A stretch of DNA of 13,689 nucleotides from Pseudomonadota bacterium (GCA_023387235.1 JAEWIJ010000070.1:1-13689), one strand, 5' to 3'. Positions 7,110-13,533 are shown, counted from the first letter of the stretch. Program-made: numbers and translations. The notes: generated by a model not told the origin, from the sequence alone.

Positions 7110-7283
7110 TCAAGCCCGGCGTATCCAACCTCCCACGAGCGCGATGATGAACAGCACGATCGCGACCCAGAAGAGAATGCGCGCACCTTCCATTGCCGTG
7201 CCCGCGACGCCCCCGAAGCCGAGGAAGGCCGCCACGAGCGCGACAATGAGAAAGACCACGGCATAGTGCAGCAGATTGCCCAT
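7110..7283 (-). CDS. DUF1328 (YtjA-like) small membrane protein
   Basis: A 57-residue protein translated by eye from the ATG at 7283: it begins MGNLLHYAVVFLIVAL, contains AAFLGFGGVAG and ends GGWIRRA. Two hydrophobic helices (about 5-29 and 36-53) flank a short GTAMEGAR turn, which is the DUF1328 pattern. Family members are tiny inner-membrane proteins of unknown function, often stress-induced. A perfect AGGAG lies 7 nt upstream of the start, and an exact EcfG-type promoter lies 52 nt upstream. It diverges from the AI-2E transporter gene and precedes the GTPase-like gene on the same strand. A longer frame over the same bases (7058-7372) yields Ser/Arg-rich nonsense and is a shadow. Confidence 0.93.
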   Translation of the reverse strand: MGNLLHYAVVFLIVALVAAFLGFGGVAGTAMEGARILFWVAIVLFIIALVGGWIRRA

Positions 7284-7291
7284 ATCTCAGC

Positions 7292-7315
7292 TCCTGAATT
7301 CTCGTTTCCTGAATT
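7292..7315 (-). repeat. Tandem 9-nt repeat over the DUF1328 ribosome-binding region
   Basis: On the minus strand AATTCAGGA occurs twice, at 7315-7307 and 7300-7292, 15 nt apart. The downstream copy contributes AGGA to the Shine-Dalgarno; the upstream copy is a second SD-like purine block. The upstream copy also takes part in a CCTGA/TCAGG inverted repeat at 7308-7322, so the leader can fold. Confidence 0.45.
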
Positions 7316-7334
7316 AGTCAGGGATGCCCCTTCA

Positions 7335-7359
7335 AACGCGTTGTGCGGCCGATCGTTCC
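7335..7359 (-). promoter_or_regulatory. EcfG-type promoter of the DUF1328 gene
   Basis: Minus strand GGAAC at 7359-7355 and GTT at 7337-7335, separated by 17 nt, with C before GTT: an exact GGAAC-N16-CGTT. It lies in the 229-nt divergent region shared with the transporter gene. No GGAAC is present on the plus strand of that region. Confidence 0.85.
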
Positions 7360-7512
7360 TTTCACCGCGCATTGTGGGGCTTGCACTTGAACAACCGCTC
7401 GATCAGGCCGCTGCAACCGGCAGGCATGACAGCGCGTTTCTCGTGCGTCGCTTTTCGCCGGAAAGCGCACATAACCTGCCGTGGGGCCGGCACTTCAAAG
7501 GATCGAAACAAG

Positions 7513-9339
7513 ATGCCGCTGCTCGCCGACAGCCTGCGCAATCTCTCGGCATCGCTGATCGTGATTGCCCTCATCGTGGGCGCCCTCTACGTCGGCAGCG
7601 CCATATTCATCCCACTGGCGATTGCGATCGTCATCGCCTTCATCCTGGCACCGCTCGTCAGGTGGCTGGCCGCGCGTCACATACCGCAGCCCGTTGCCGC
7701 CGTAGGGGTACTGGCGGCAGCAATCCTGCTGCTGGTTGCGCTTTCGTTTGCCGTCAGTACGCAGCTTCTCTCCCTCACCGCCGAGCTCGGCAGCTATAAG
7801 CACAACCTTGTCGAGAAGGTGCGCGCGGTCGCCGACATGGGGCGCTCGGATGGTCTGATCAAGCGTGCGGTGACGGCCGTCGAGACCCTCGGCACGGACA
7901 TCGAGCGCGAGCTCGGCCGCGGCGTGGCCGCGAAGCCGGACCCGCTCGTCGTCGCGCAGCAGCAAGGCACGCCCGCGGAAATCCTGCTCGGGATCGGCGC
8001 CGCGCTCGAGCCGCTCGCACAGGTCGGCATCACCATCCTGTTCGCCATGCTGCTGCTGTTGCAGCATCATGATATCCGGGACCGCATCGTCAGGATCGCA
8101 GGCACGGACCGGCTCAGCGGCACGGCGGCCGCCATCAGCGATGCCGGCGGCAAGCTGTCAGACCTCTTTCTCGCGCTCGCGACGATGAATGCCGGCTACG
8201 GCTTCGTCGTCGGCGTGTCGCTCTGGATCATCGGCGTACCCAATCCGCTGCTGTGGGGCATTCTCGCGGCCCTGCTGCGCTTCGTGCCGTTCGCGGGACC
8301 GCTGCTGGCGGCAATCCCGCCGATCGTGCTCGCGGCCGCGGTCGATCCGGGCTGGATGACGCTGATCCTCACCGTCGCGCTCTTCATCATCGGCGAGACG
8401 ATCTTCAACAACGTCGTCGAGCCATTCATGCTCGGCAAGAAGGCGGGCATTACGGCTTTCGGCATGGCCGTCGCCGCAAGCTTCTGGACGGTCGTGTGGG
8501 GGCCGATCGGCCTGCTGCTCTCGGCGCCGCTGACGACGACCATCGTGGTGTTCGGCCATCATGTCCGCGGGCTCGAGTTCATCTCGGTGCTCTTCGGCGA
8601 CGAGCCGCCGCTCGATCCGGCCCAGGAGCTGTATCATCGCCTGCTCGCCGGCGATCCGGTGGCCGCTGCCTCGACGCTCGAAGACGAAGCCGAGAGCCTC
8701 TCGCTCGTCGAGATCAGTGACCGCCTCGTCCTGCCCGCGCTGCGCCTCGCGGCCGTGGACCATCGCGCCCAGCGCGTCGATGCCGAGCAGGCTGAAGCCC
8801 TCCGCGAAACCATGGACGAGACGGCCGATCTCTATTTCGACGCGCCCGACGACGAGACGAAAGAGGTCGACGGCAAGGCGCCGCCGAGCGTCTGCGTCAT
8901 TCCCGCACGCGGCGTCATCGATCGCGCGGCAGCGGACCACGTCGCGCGCCTCGTCAGCCTCCAGACACCGTGCCGCGCCGTCGTCGCGACGCGCTCGACA
9001 GGGCTGACGGCCATTGCGGATCTCAGGACAATGGAGGACTACGAGGACGTCGATACGATCGTCATCGCGACGGTCGGCGGTATCGACGAGAAGCAGCTCC
9101 GGCTCATCGCACGCCGCGCCGAGCGCGACTTTCCCGACGCGCATCACTTCGTGCTCGGGCCTGCCCGACAGTTGTCGGTCGACGGCACGGATCAGCGCAA
9201 GGAAGAGGGCGCGAGCCGCGTGCATACGTCGATCGCGCCGATCGTGGCGGCACTCGACTGCGCGCCGCGCCGCCCGCGCGAGAAGGCCGAAGATGCAAGC
9301 CCGCGCGCGCAGGAGCGGGCCATCGAGACGATCTCCTGA
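7513..9339 (+). CDS. AI-2E/PerM-family transporter with a cytosolic C-terminal extension
   Basis: A 608-residue membrane protein. The first 360 residues follow the AI-2E exporter-family pattern: hydrophobic segments at about 13-55 and 60-84, a soluble loop (90-160), then helices at about 165-185, 220-242, 245-290 and 322-348, with the family-type block GETIFNNVVEPFMLGKKAGI at 294-313. Members move varied small solutes (autoinducer-2, Na+/H+), so the substrate is unknown. Residues 363-608 are a cytosolic extension: a helical part (PLDPAQELYHRLLAGDP, then LVLPALRLA) and an alpha/beta part (SVCVIPARGVIDRAA, DTIVIATVGG). Its order resembles the helical cap plus Rossmann-like layout of cobalamin-binding modules, but I see no DxHxxG ligand motif. 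The start at 7513 has an AAAGGA site; the open frame upstream (from 7324) runs antisense to the DUF1328 promoter and is not used. The promoter was not found. Confidence 0.92.
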   Translation: MPLLADSLRNLSASLIVIALIVGALYVGSAIFIPLAIAIVIAFILAPLVRWLAARHIPQPVAAVGVLAAAILLLVALSFAVSTQLLSLTAELGSYKHNLVEKVRAVADMGRSDGLIKRAVTAVETLGTDIERELGRGVAAKPDPLVVAQQQGTPAEILLGIGAALEPLAQVGITILFAMLLLLQHHDIRDRIVRIAGTDRLSGTAAAISDAGGKLSDLFLALATMNAGYGFVVGVSLWIIGVPNPLLWGILAALLRFVPFAGPLLAAIPPIVLAAAVDPGWMTLILTVALFIIGETIFNNVVEPFMLGKKAGITAFGMAVAASFWTVVWGPIGLLLSAPLTTTIVVFGHHVRGLEFISVLFGDEPPLDPAQELYHRLLAGDPVAAASTLEDEAESLSLVEISDRLVLPALRLAAVDHRAQRVDAEQAEALRETMDETADLYFDAPDDETKEVDGKAPPSVCVIPARGVIDRAAADHVARLVSLQTPCRAVVATRSTGLTAIADLRTMEDYEDVDTIVIATVGGIDEKQLRLIARRAERDFPDAHHFVLGPARQLSVDGTDQRKEEGASRVHTSIAPIVAALDCAPRRPREKAEDASPRAQERAIETIS

Positions 9340-9456
9340 AAGCACAAGCGGGCGCGTCGATGCGCAACCGATCCCTGCGGTTGAACGTTATTCGCGCGTG
9401 ATCGGGCAGATGCACAGCAGCAAGCTCTCAGGCCCGCCCCAACAAGGAGAACTCAG

Positions 9457-9537
9457 ATGGCCAAGAACCTCATTCTTTGGATGCTCGGCGTGCCGATCTC
9501 GGTGCTGATCCTGCTCAACATCTTCGGATATCTCTGA
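9457..9537 (+). CDS. 26-residue single-helix membrane peptide
   Basis: The frame from ATG 9457 to TGA 9537 encodes 26 residues: a short basic start (MAKN), then one continuous hydrophobic helix LILWMLGVPISVLILLNIFG and a YL end. A strong AAGGAG ribosome-binding site lies 9 nt before the start, which is the main evidence that it is translated. Its LW-LG-P-I pattern reminds me of other unnamed tiny proteobacterial membrane peptides, but I cannot name a family. It follows the transporter stop by 117 nt on the same strand, so co-transcription is possible; no separate promoter is recognisable. It ends 32 nt before the convergent kinase gene. Possible roles are a regulator or small subunit of a membrane complex, possibly the adjacent transporter (inference). 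Confidence 0.75.
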   Translation: MAKNLILWMLGVPISVLILLNIFGYL

Positions 9538-9569
9538 TGGCGGCAGGCCAAGGGATCGCGATGTTATGC

Positions 9570-11384
9570 TCAGCTATCGGCTCGCTCGCCGTGCTCGGCA
9601 TCCTCGCGATGCTCGGCATGGAGTTCCGGCCCGCCCTCGCTCGTCACAGGCGCACTTGCCTTCGGCAGATGCACCTCGTGGCGCACGCCGGAAGCCTCGA
9701 ACGTCGTTGAGATGCGGCCGCCGAGGCCGCGCTCGATCGAGAACTTCATCACATTCGTCCCAAAGCCGCTCGTCGAGGGCGCCTTCACCGGCGGCCCGTT
9801 CCGCTCCTGCCAGACGATGTGCACGCCTTCCTGATCATCACTGCCGGCCTCGCTCTGCGACCCGCGCGCCAAGTCTCGTCCCACGTCGCGCCCCACTTCG
9901 CGCCAAGTGACCATCACCTGTCCGCTCGGCACCGACCACGCGCCGTACTTGGTCGCGTTCGTGGCGAGCTCGTTGATGAGCAAGCTCAAGAGCACCGCCT
10001 GGTTCTGCGTGACCTCGATGGCCGGGCCTTGCGCGACAAGCGCGCCTTGCCAGTGGCAATAGGGCGCCAGTATCTCATGCACGAAGCTGCCGAGGTCCGG
10101 CGTGTGCGCGGGATCGGGGCGCAGCAGGTCGTGAACGCGCGCGAGCGAGGTCAGGCGTTCGCGGAACGACTTGTTGAAGACCTCGACCGTCGGACTGTAC
10201 CGCGCGGTCTGTGAGGCGATGGCCGTTACGATGGCGAGGATGTTCTTGACCCGATGGATGAGCTCGCGGTTTGCAAGCTGCGCCTGCTCCTGCGCGCGCT
10301 TCCTCTCTGCGACCTCCTGGGAAAGCTCATGCTCCGCGATCGCGTAGCGCTCCCGGGCATAGGCGAGCGAGCCGACGATGCCGGCGATGAGAAGACTGAT
10401 GACGGAGCCGCCGAACAGCGCCATCCAGGCCTTGGACCGATCGATCATGTCTTCCAGCGCCGGCCTCGAGCGGAGCACGATCGTCCACTCCGTGCCGGCA
10501 ACCGTGATCGTCCGGCTGCTCTTGAACTTGGCACGCTCCGTTATCTCAGGGAGCCGCGACAAGCTCCCGAGCGTGAGCCGGCGATCATCAAACATGAGAT
10601 CGGCTTCGCCGGTGGGCTTGGCGCCATCGAAGATCTGGACATGCAGTCGCTGGAATGTTCCCGGCAAATAGCGGTCGATGACACGAGGAATGAAATCCCC
10701 CATGCGGAAGGCACCGTAGATGTATCCGATGAGCGCGGCCCTGCGCGCCTCGGGCGTGTCCGGTATCAAGCCATCGGCGTACAGGGGCAGGTAGACGAGG
10801 ACGCCGGCCTGAACGTCCTCGCCGGTCTCCTGCATGAGCGTGACCTTGCCGCTCAGTGCCGGGCCGCCGCTATCGCGCGCGCGTTCCATGGCGGCGCGGC
10901 GGCGCGGCTCGGAGAACATGTCGTAGCCAAGCGCGCGGCTGTTGCGCCAGTTCTCCGGCTCGAGATAGACGACCGCCGTGTAGGTATCGCGCTTGCCGGT
11001 GGGGTTGAATTGGTAGTCCGGCCGGCCGGCCCGCTGCTGCTGCTCGACGAACTCGTCGATCTCCTCGTATCGCAGCCGCTTGACGTAGCCGATGCCTTGG
11101 ATGCCGGGAAAGAACTCGTCGACGTCGAGGTCGCGGATGTACTGCCGCCATTGCTCGCGCGTTATGGCGGGATTGGCATTGAACGCCGCGACGCCGGACC
11201 GCAGCACCTGCTGATAGGAGCGCATGGCATCGACCATGAGCCCTTCGAACGCACTCGCCTGCTCCTCGAACTGGCGGCGCGCCTTGTCGGTCGCGTCGGC
11301 GACCAGGAGCCACGAAGCGAGGCCTGTCGCGCCGAGCAGCAGCAGGAGGATCAGCAGCGTCGAAAGGTAGACGCGTAACCGCAT
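9570..11384 (-). CDS. CHASE-domain HWE-type sensor histidine kinase
   Basis: A 604-residue membrane kinase. Helix 1 lies at about 7-29, a periplasmic CHASE domain at about 70-270 (YIRDLDVDEFFPGIQGIGYV is diagnostic), helix 2 at about 320-342, and a signalling coiled coil at about 345-375. The transmitter has His377 in ELIHRVKNILAIV, N-box LINELATNATKYG, W-x-E at 525-527 and GFGT at 540-543. The N-box carries Asn471 where classical HWE kinases have His. Residues 496-520 are an insertion with a GRDVGRDLARG repeat between the N- and G-boxes. CHASE domains bind small extracellular ligands such as cytokinin-like molecules; the ligand here is unknown. The start at 11384 has an AGGA site 8 nt upstream. 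No receiver is fused, so PhyR at 2548-3363 is the obvious candidate partner (inference). It is convergent with the 26-residue peptide gene. Confidence 0.93.
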   Translation of the reverse strand: MRLRVYLSTLLILLLLLGATGLASWLLVADATDKARRQFEEQASAFEGLMVDAMRSYQQVLRSGVAAFNANPAITREQWRQYIRDLDVDEFFPGIQGIGYVKRLRYEEIDEFVEQQQRAGRPDYQFNPTGKRDTYTAVVYLEPENWRNSRALGYDMFSEPRRRAAMERARDSGGPALSGKVTLMQETGEDVQAGVLVYLPLYADGLIPDTPEARRAALIGYIYGAFRMGDFIPRVIDRYLPGTFQRLHVQIFDGAKPTGEADLMFDDRRLTLGSLSRLPEITERAKFKSSRTITVAGTEWTIVLRSRPALEDMIDRSKAWMALFGGSVISLLIAGIVGSLAYARERYAIAEHELSQEVAERKRAQEQAQLANRELIHRVKNILAIVTAIASQTARYSPTVEVFNKSFRERLTSLARVHDLLRPDPAHTPDLGSFVHEILAPYCHWQGALVAQGPAIEVTQNQAVLLSLLINELATNATKYGAWSVPSGQVMVTWREVGRDVGRDLARGSQSEAGSDDQEGVHIVWQERNGPPVKAPSTSGFGTNVMKFSIERGLGGRISTTFEASGVRHEVHLPKASAPVTSEGGPELHAEHREDAEHGERADS

Positions 11385-11489
11385 CGCGTGTCCTGCGAAA
11401 TTTCACATGCGTCGAAAGCGGAGGTCGCTCGGCGGCCGGCCGGCAGAGCGTCAAGGCTCGTGGAAATCAACTATCGTTCTTCCCCTAAG

Positions 11490-11524
11490 CCGCACCAGCA
11501 CTCTATCCGGCCACCCGCACCAGC
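11490..11524. repeat. Direct repeat in the leader of the CHASE kinase
   Basis: CCGCACCAGC occurs at 11490-11499 and again at 11515-11524, a 25-nt period (about 2.4 helical turns), in the gap between the protease and kinase genes. It could be a paired regulator site or chance in GC-rich DNA. A GGAAC at 11540-11536 in the same gap lacks a matching GTT. Confidence 0.3.
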
Positions 11525-11595
11525 GCGCCTTCGCTGTTCCCAGATTTAGGCATTTAGCATCTGCCGTCGCCGCTGTCGTCGATAATCCGACCTGT

Positions 11596-11613
11596 GATTT
11601 ATCATGGTAAATC
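11596..11613. repeat. AT-rich inverted repeat after the protease gene
   Basis: GATTTA at 11596-11601 and TAAATC at 11608-11613 with a 6-nt centre, extendable to 8 bp on the plus-strand RNA with one G-U pair. It stands out against the GC-rich surroundings and lies 28 nt past the protease stop. It could be an operator or part of a transcript end. Confidence 0.35.
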
Positions 11614-11640
11614 GCCGCGCCCCGCGCGTCAGGACATGCG

Positions 11641-12468
11641 TCAGGTCTGGCGCCGCCGCGGCAGATCGATGGGAAGAAAATCCACGCCCGACTGCTGCAC
11701 GGGCTGCGGATAGAGCTTCATGAGATCGAGGATCTCGTTCGGCATGGCAACCTTCACCGGCAGGCCGAGCGAGCGCGCCTCCTCGGCCGTCAGCGCATAG
11801 TCGTGCGTCCAATGGCCGCCGGCGAGCTTCTCGGCGAGTGCCCGGGCGGCACCCTCCTCCATCTGCGGCGTGAGCAGCTCGACTGCGCCGCGTTTCACCT
11901 GATCGAGCGCCTTCTCGCTGACATCGGCGAGCACCAGCGTGAGGTCGAACACCTGCTCGATCGGCTTGATCTTCGGCACCTTGGCGATGCTCGCCGCCGG
12001 GAACCCGGCAATCTGCGGATCTATGGGCCCGAGCACCGAGAACTCGCCCATGACGATCTCGTCGGCCGCGAGCGCGATCAGCGTGCCGCCGGACATGGCG
12101 TATACAGGAACGTAGACCGTCACCTTGGATGGATGCGCCTCGACGGCCCGCGCAATCTGCATCGCGGCGAGCACGAGACCGCCCGGCGTGTGCAGCACGA
12201 GATCGATCGGCATATCCCGCGGCGTTTCCTTGATGGCCGCGATGATCGTCTGCGCATCCTCGAGATCGATATGGCGGGCGACCGAGAAGCCGAGAAGGCT
12301 TCGCCGCTCCTGGCGGTGGATCATCGTGATGACGCGCGAGCCGTGAGCCTGCTCGATGGCGCGGATGGCGCGCATCCTCTGAACGGCGGCCCATCGCCCC
12401 ATGAGAATGGGTTGCAGGGCCATGATCAGGATGGCGATCCAGATCAGCGAGGAAAAATCCAGCGACAT
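11641..12468 (-). CDS. Membrane-anchored ClpP/SppA-fold serine protease (SDH_sah family)
   Basis: A 275-residue protein with one N-terminal membrane helix (about 5-24) and a ClpP/crotonase-fold protease domain from about 45 to 240. Visible landmarks are VLHTPGG at 91-97 (oxyanion-hole Gly pair), candidate nucleophile Ser126 in YAMSGGTLIALAADEIVMG, and SVLGPIDPQIAG at 144-155. This is the serine dehydrogenase proteinase (SDH_sah) pattern, related to SppA and NfeD-type proteases that act without ATP at the membrane. A Lys of the cluster KVPKIKP (163-169) could complete a Ser-Lys dyad, but I cannot assign it. The ATG at 12468 has GAGG 8 nt upstream. A weak EcfG-type promoter (12484-12510) lies very close. 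Downstream on the same strand is the CHASE kinase. A stress role in clearing membrane or envelope proteins is inferred. Confidence 0.9.
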   Translation of the reverse strand: MSLDFSSLIWIAILIMALQPILMGRWAAVQRMRAIRAIEQAHGSRVITMIHRQERRSLLGFSVARHIDLEDAQTIIAAIKETPRDMPIDLVLHTPGGLVLAAMQIARAVEAHPSKVTVYVPVYAMSGGTLIALAADEIVMGEFSVLGPIDPQIAGFPAASIAKVPKIKPIEQVFDLTLVLADVSEKALDQVKRGAVELLTPQMEEGAARALAEKLAGGHWTHDYALTAEEARSLGLPVKVAMPNEILDLMKLYPQPVQQSGVDFLPIDLPRRRQT

Positions 12469-12483
12469 GACGAGATCCTCGAG

Positions 12484-12510
12484 AACGCCGAGACCGGCAA
12501 CGGAAGTTCC
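12484..12510 (-). promoter_or_regulatory. Tentative EcfG-type promoter of the protease gene
   Basis: Minus strand GGAAC at 12510-12506 and CGTT at 12487-12484, giving 19 nt to GTT, one longer than the longest spacing among the other promoters here. The expected transcript start would fall only about 10 nt before the ATG at 12468, so the Shine-Dalgarno would be at the very 5' end. Possible but weaker than the others. Confidence 0.4.
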
Positions 12511-12551
12511 GTACTGCGCACTCTAATGTAGGGGCTGAGCCTGACGCAATG

Positions 12552-12584
12552 CGGCCCGGGAAGGCATCATACCGTCCCGGGCCG
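12552..12584 (-). terminator. Hairpin terminator after csbD
   Basis: CGGCCCGGGA at 12552-12561 pairs perfectly with TCCCGGGCCG at 12575-12584 (10 bp, 13-nt loop). It starts 26 nt past the csbD stop on the minus strand and precedes the protease promoter region, so it should insulate the two. The sequence following on the minus strand (CATTGCG) has no real T tract. Confidence 0.65.
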
Positions 12585-12610
12585 AGAACTCACAAAACAC
12601 GCGTCCGCGC

Positions 12611-12808
12611 TTACATGCGCTTCAGCCACTCATCGACTTCCTTGCGCGTCTGATCCTTGGCGTAGCCGTACCGCTCCTGGATCTTACCCTCGAGCTGGTC
12701 GCGACGACCCTCGACCTGGTCAAGCTCGTCGTCAGTGAGCTTGCCCCACTGCTCTTTGACCTTGCCGCGGAACTGCTTCCAGTTGCCTTCGATCCGATTC
12801 CAATCCAT
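12611..12808 (-). CDS. CsbD-family stress protein
   Basis: A 65-residue hydrophilic protein, full length for the family. It begins MDWNRIEGNWKQFRGKVKEQ, followed by WGKLTDDELDQVEGRRDQLEGKIQERYG, and ends in a charged helix with EVDEWLKRM. The W-x-I-x-G-x-W-x-Q-x-x-G-K-V-K start and the WG-LTDDEL block are diagnostic of CsbD, originally found as a sigma-B-dependent Bacillus protein and widely stress-induced; its molecular role is unknown. The ATG at 12808 has an AAGGAG site 8 nt upstream. It is driven by an EcfG-type promoter at 12884-12909, diverges from the PRC-barrel gene, and is followed by a hairpin terminator, so it is monocistronic. Confidence 0.96.
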   Translation of the reverse strand: MDWNRIEGNWKQFRGKVKEQWGKLTDDELDQVEGRRDQLEGKIQERYGYAKDQTRKEVDEWLKRM

Positions 12809-12883
12809 CGGCTCAACTCCTTGTTCATTTCAAGAATGACTGTCGTTCCTGGAGGCACCGCCTCCCGGAGACGATGGGCCGAA

Positions 12884-12909
12884 AACGCACGCATCCACGC
12901 CAAAGTTCC
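12884..12909 (-). promoter_or_regulatory. EcfG-type promoter of csbD
   Basis: Minus strand GGAAC at 12909-12905 and GTT at 12886-12884, separated by 18 nt, with C before GTT. The leader to the ATG at 12808 is about 70 nt. Another GGAAC at 12849-12845 has no GTT at the right distance and is ignored. Confidence 0.82.
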
Positions 12910-12934
12910 CGTCCCGCGACATCGTTAAAAGTGC

Positions 12935-12959
12935 GGAACCTCGTGCAATTTAGAGCGTT
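12935..12959 (+). promoter_or_regulatory. EcfG-type promoter of the PRC-barrel gene
   Basis: Plus strand GGAAC at 12935-12939 and CGTT at 12956-12959, an exact GGAAC-N16-CGTT. It diverges from the csbD promoter, with only 25 nt between the two -35 boxes. The start codon is at 13022, leaving a leader of about 55 nt. Confidence 0.87.
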
Positions 12960-13021
12960 CTTTGGGCAGTGCTTACACGGACAGGCACCACACTTCGAAC
13001 AACGCTCATGGAGATGACGTG

Positions 13022-13453
13022 ATGAAATGGATTGTTCCGGCAGCAACGTCGCTGGCCCTCTTTGCATCGTCGGCGGCATTCGCACAAACGACGGCGCCTA
13101 GCGAGAGCGCGCCGGCAACACCGCCAGCCGCGACCGCACCGCCGGCAGCGACGGCGCCGAGCGTGCAGCCGGCGCCGGCCGATAGCGCCCCGATGCTCAC
13201 CGAGGAGCAGGCTAAGGCCCTCATCGACGCGACCGTGCTCAGCAGCGACAACGAGAATCTCGGCGAGGTCGCAGCCATTCAGCGCGATAGCAGCGGCAAG
13301 GTCACGGAGCTTCACGCCGATATCGGCGGCTTCCTCGGCATCGGCGAGACGCGCGTGCGCGTGATGCCGTCGCAGTTCACGGTCGTGGACAACAAGGTCC
13401 AGCTTTCGCTGACCGCGGAGCAGGCCAAGGCGCTTCCGAAGATCGAGAAGTAA
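13022..13453 (+). CDS. Secreted PRC-barrel domain protein
   Basis: A 143-residue precursor. Residues 1-21 form a signal peptide (basic MK start, hydrophobic core, predicted cleavage AFA before QTT), so the mature protein is periplasmic or exported. Residues 22-57 are an Ala/Pro/Thr-rich linker. A PRC-barrel-like domain covers about 66-140, with the landmarks GEVAAIQRDSSGKV, DIGGFLGIGETRV and a VDNKVQLSLT strand. PRC barrels are small beta domains that bind proteins or RNA and appear in envelope stress proteins of Rhizobiales. LTEEQAKAL and LTAEQAKAL flank the domain. The start at 13022 has GGAG 8 nt upstream; the open frame extends back to 12962, but only this start gives the signal peptide. 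It is driven by an EcfG-type promoter and ends at a strong hairpin. Confidence 0.92.
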   Translation: MKWIVPAATSLALFASSAAFAQTTAPSESAPATPPAATAPPAATAPSVQPAPADSAPMLTEEQAKALIDATVLSSDNENLGEVAAIQRDSSGKVTELHADIGGFLGIGETRVRVMPSQFTVVDNKVQLSLTAEQAKALPKIEK

Positions 13454-13470
13454 GTGAATGCGTTTCGTTC

Positions 13471-13496
13471 GCCCCGGGACAACTAAGTCCCGGGGC
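13471..13496 (+). terminator. Hairpin terminator after the PRC-barrel gene
   Basis: GCCCCGGGAC at 13471-13480 and GTCCCGGGGC at 13487-13496 make a perfect 10-bp stem with a 6-nt loop (AACTAA), 17 nt past the stop. A weak GGCTTTC follows in place of a long T tract. Confidence 0.75.
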
Positions 13497-13533
13497 GGCT
13501 TTCGGCCCAATGAGAGTGCCCGACGGAAGTGCC

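Noticed and set aside
8158..9345. Minus-strand frame opposite the transporter
   Set aside because: Shadow of the AI-2E transporter; charged low-complexity translation and no start signal.
10254..11378. Long plus-strand frame opposite the CHASE kinase, and similar frames at 5633-6739 and 11803-12531
   Set aside because: They mirror clear minus-strand genes, lack ribosome-binding sites and show biased Arg/Asp/Leu composition without motifs.
11512..11540. GGAAC at 11540-11536 (minus) as an EcfG-type promoter for the CHASE kinase
   Set aside because: The sequence at the -10 distance is GC-rich (TGCGGG), with no GTT.
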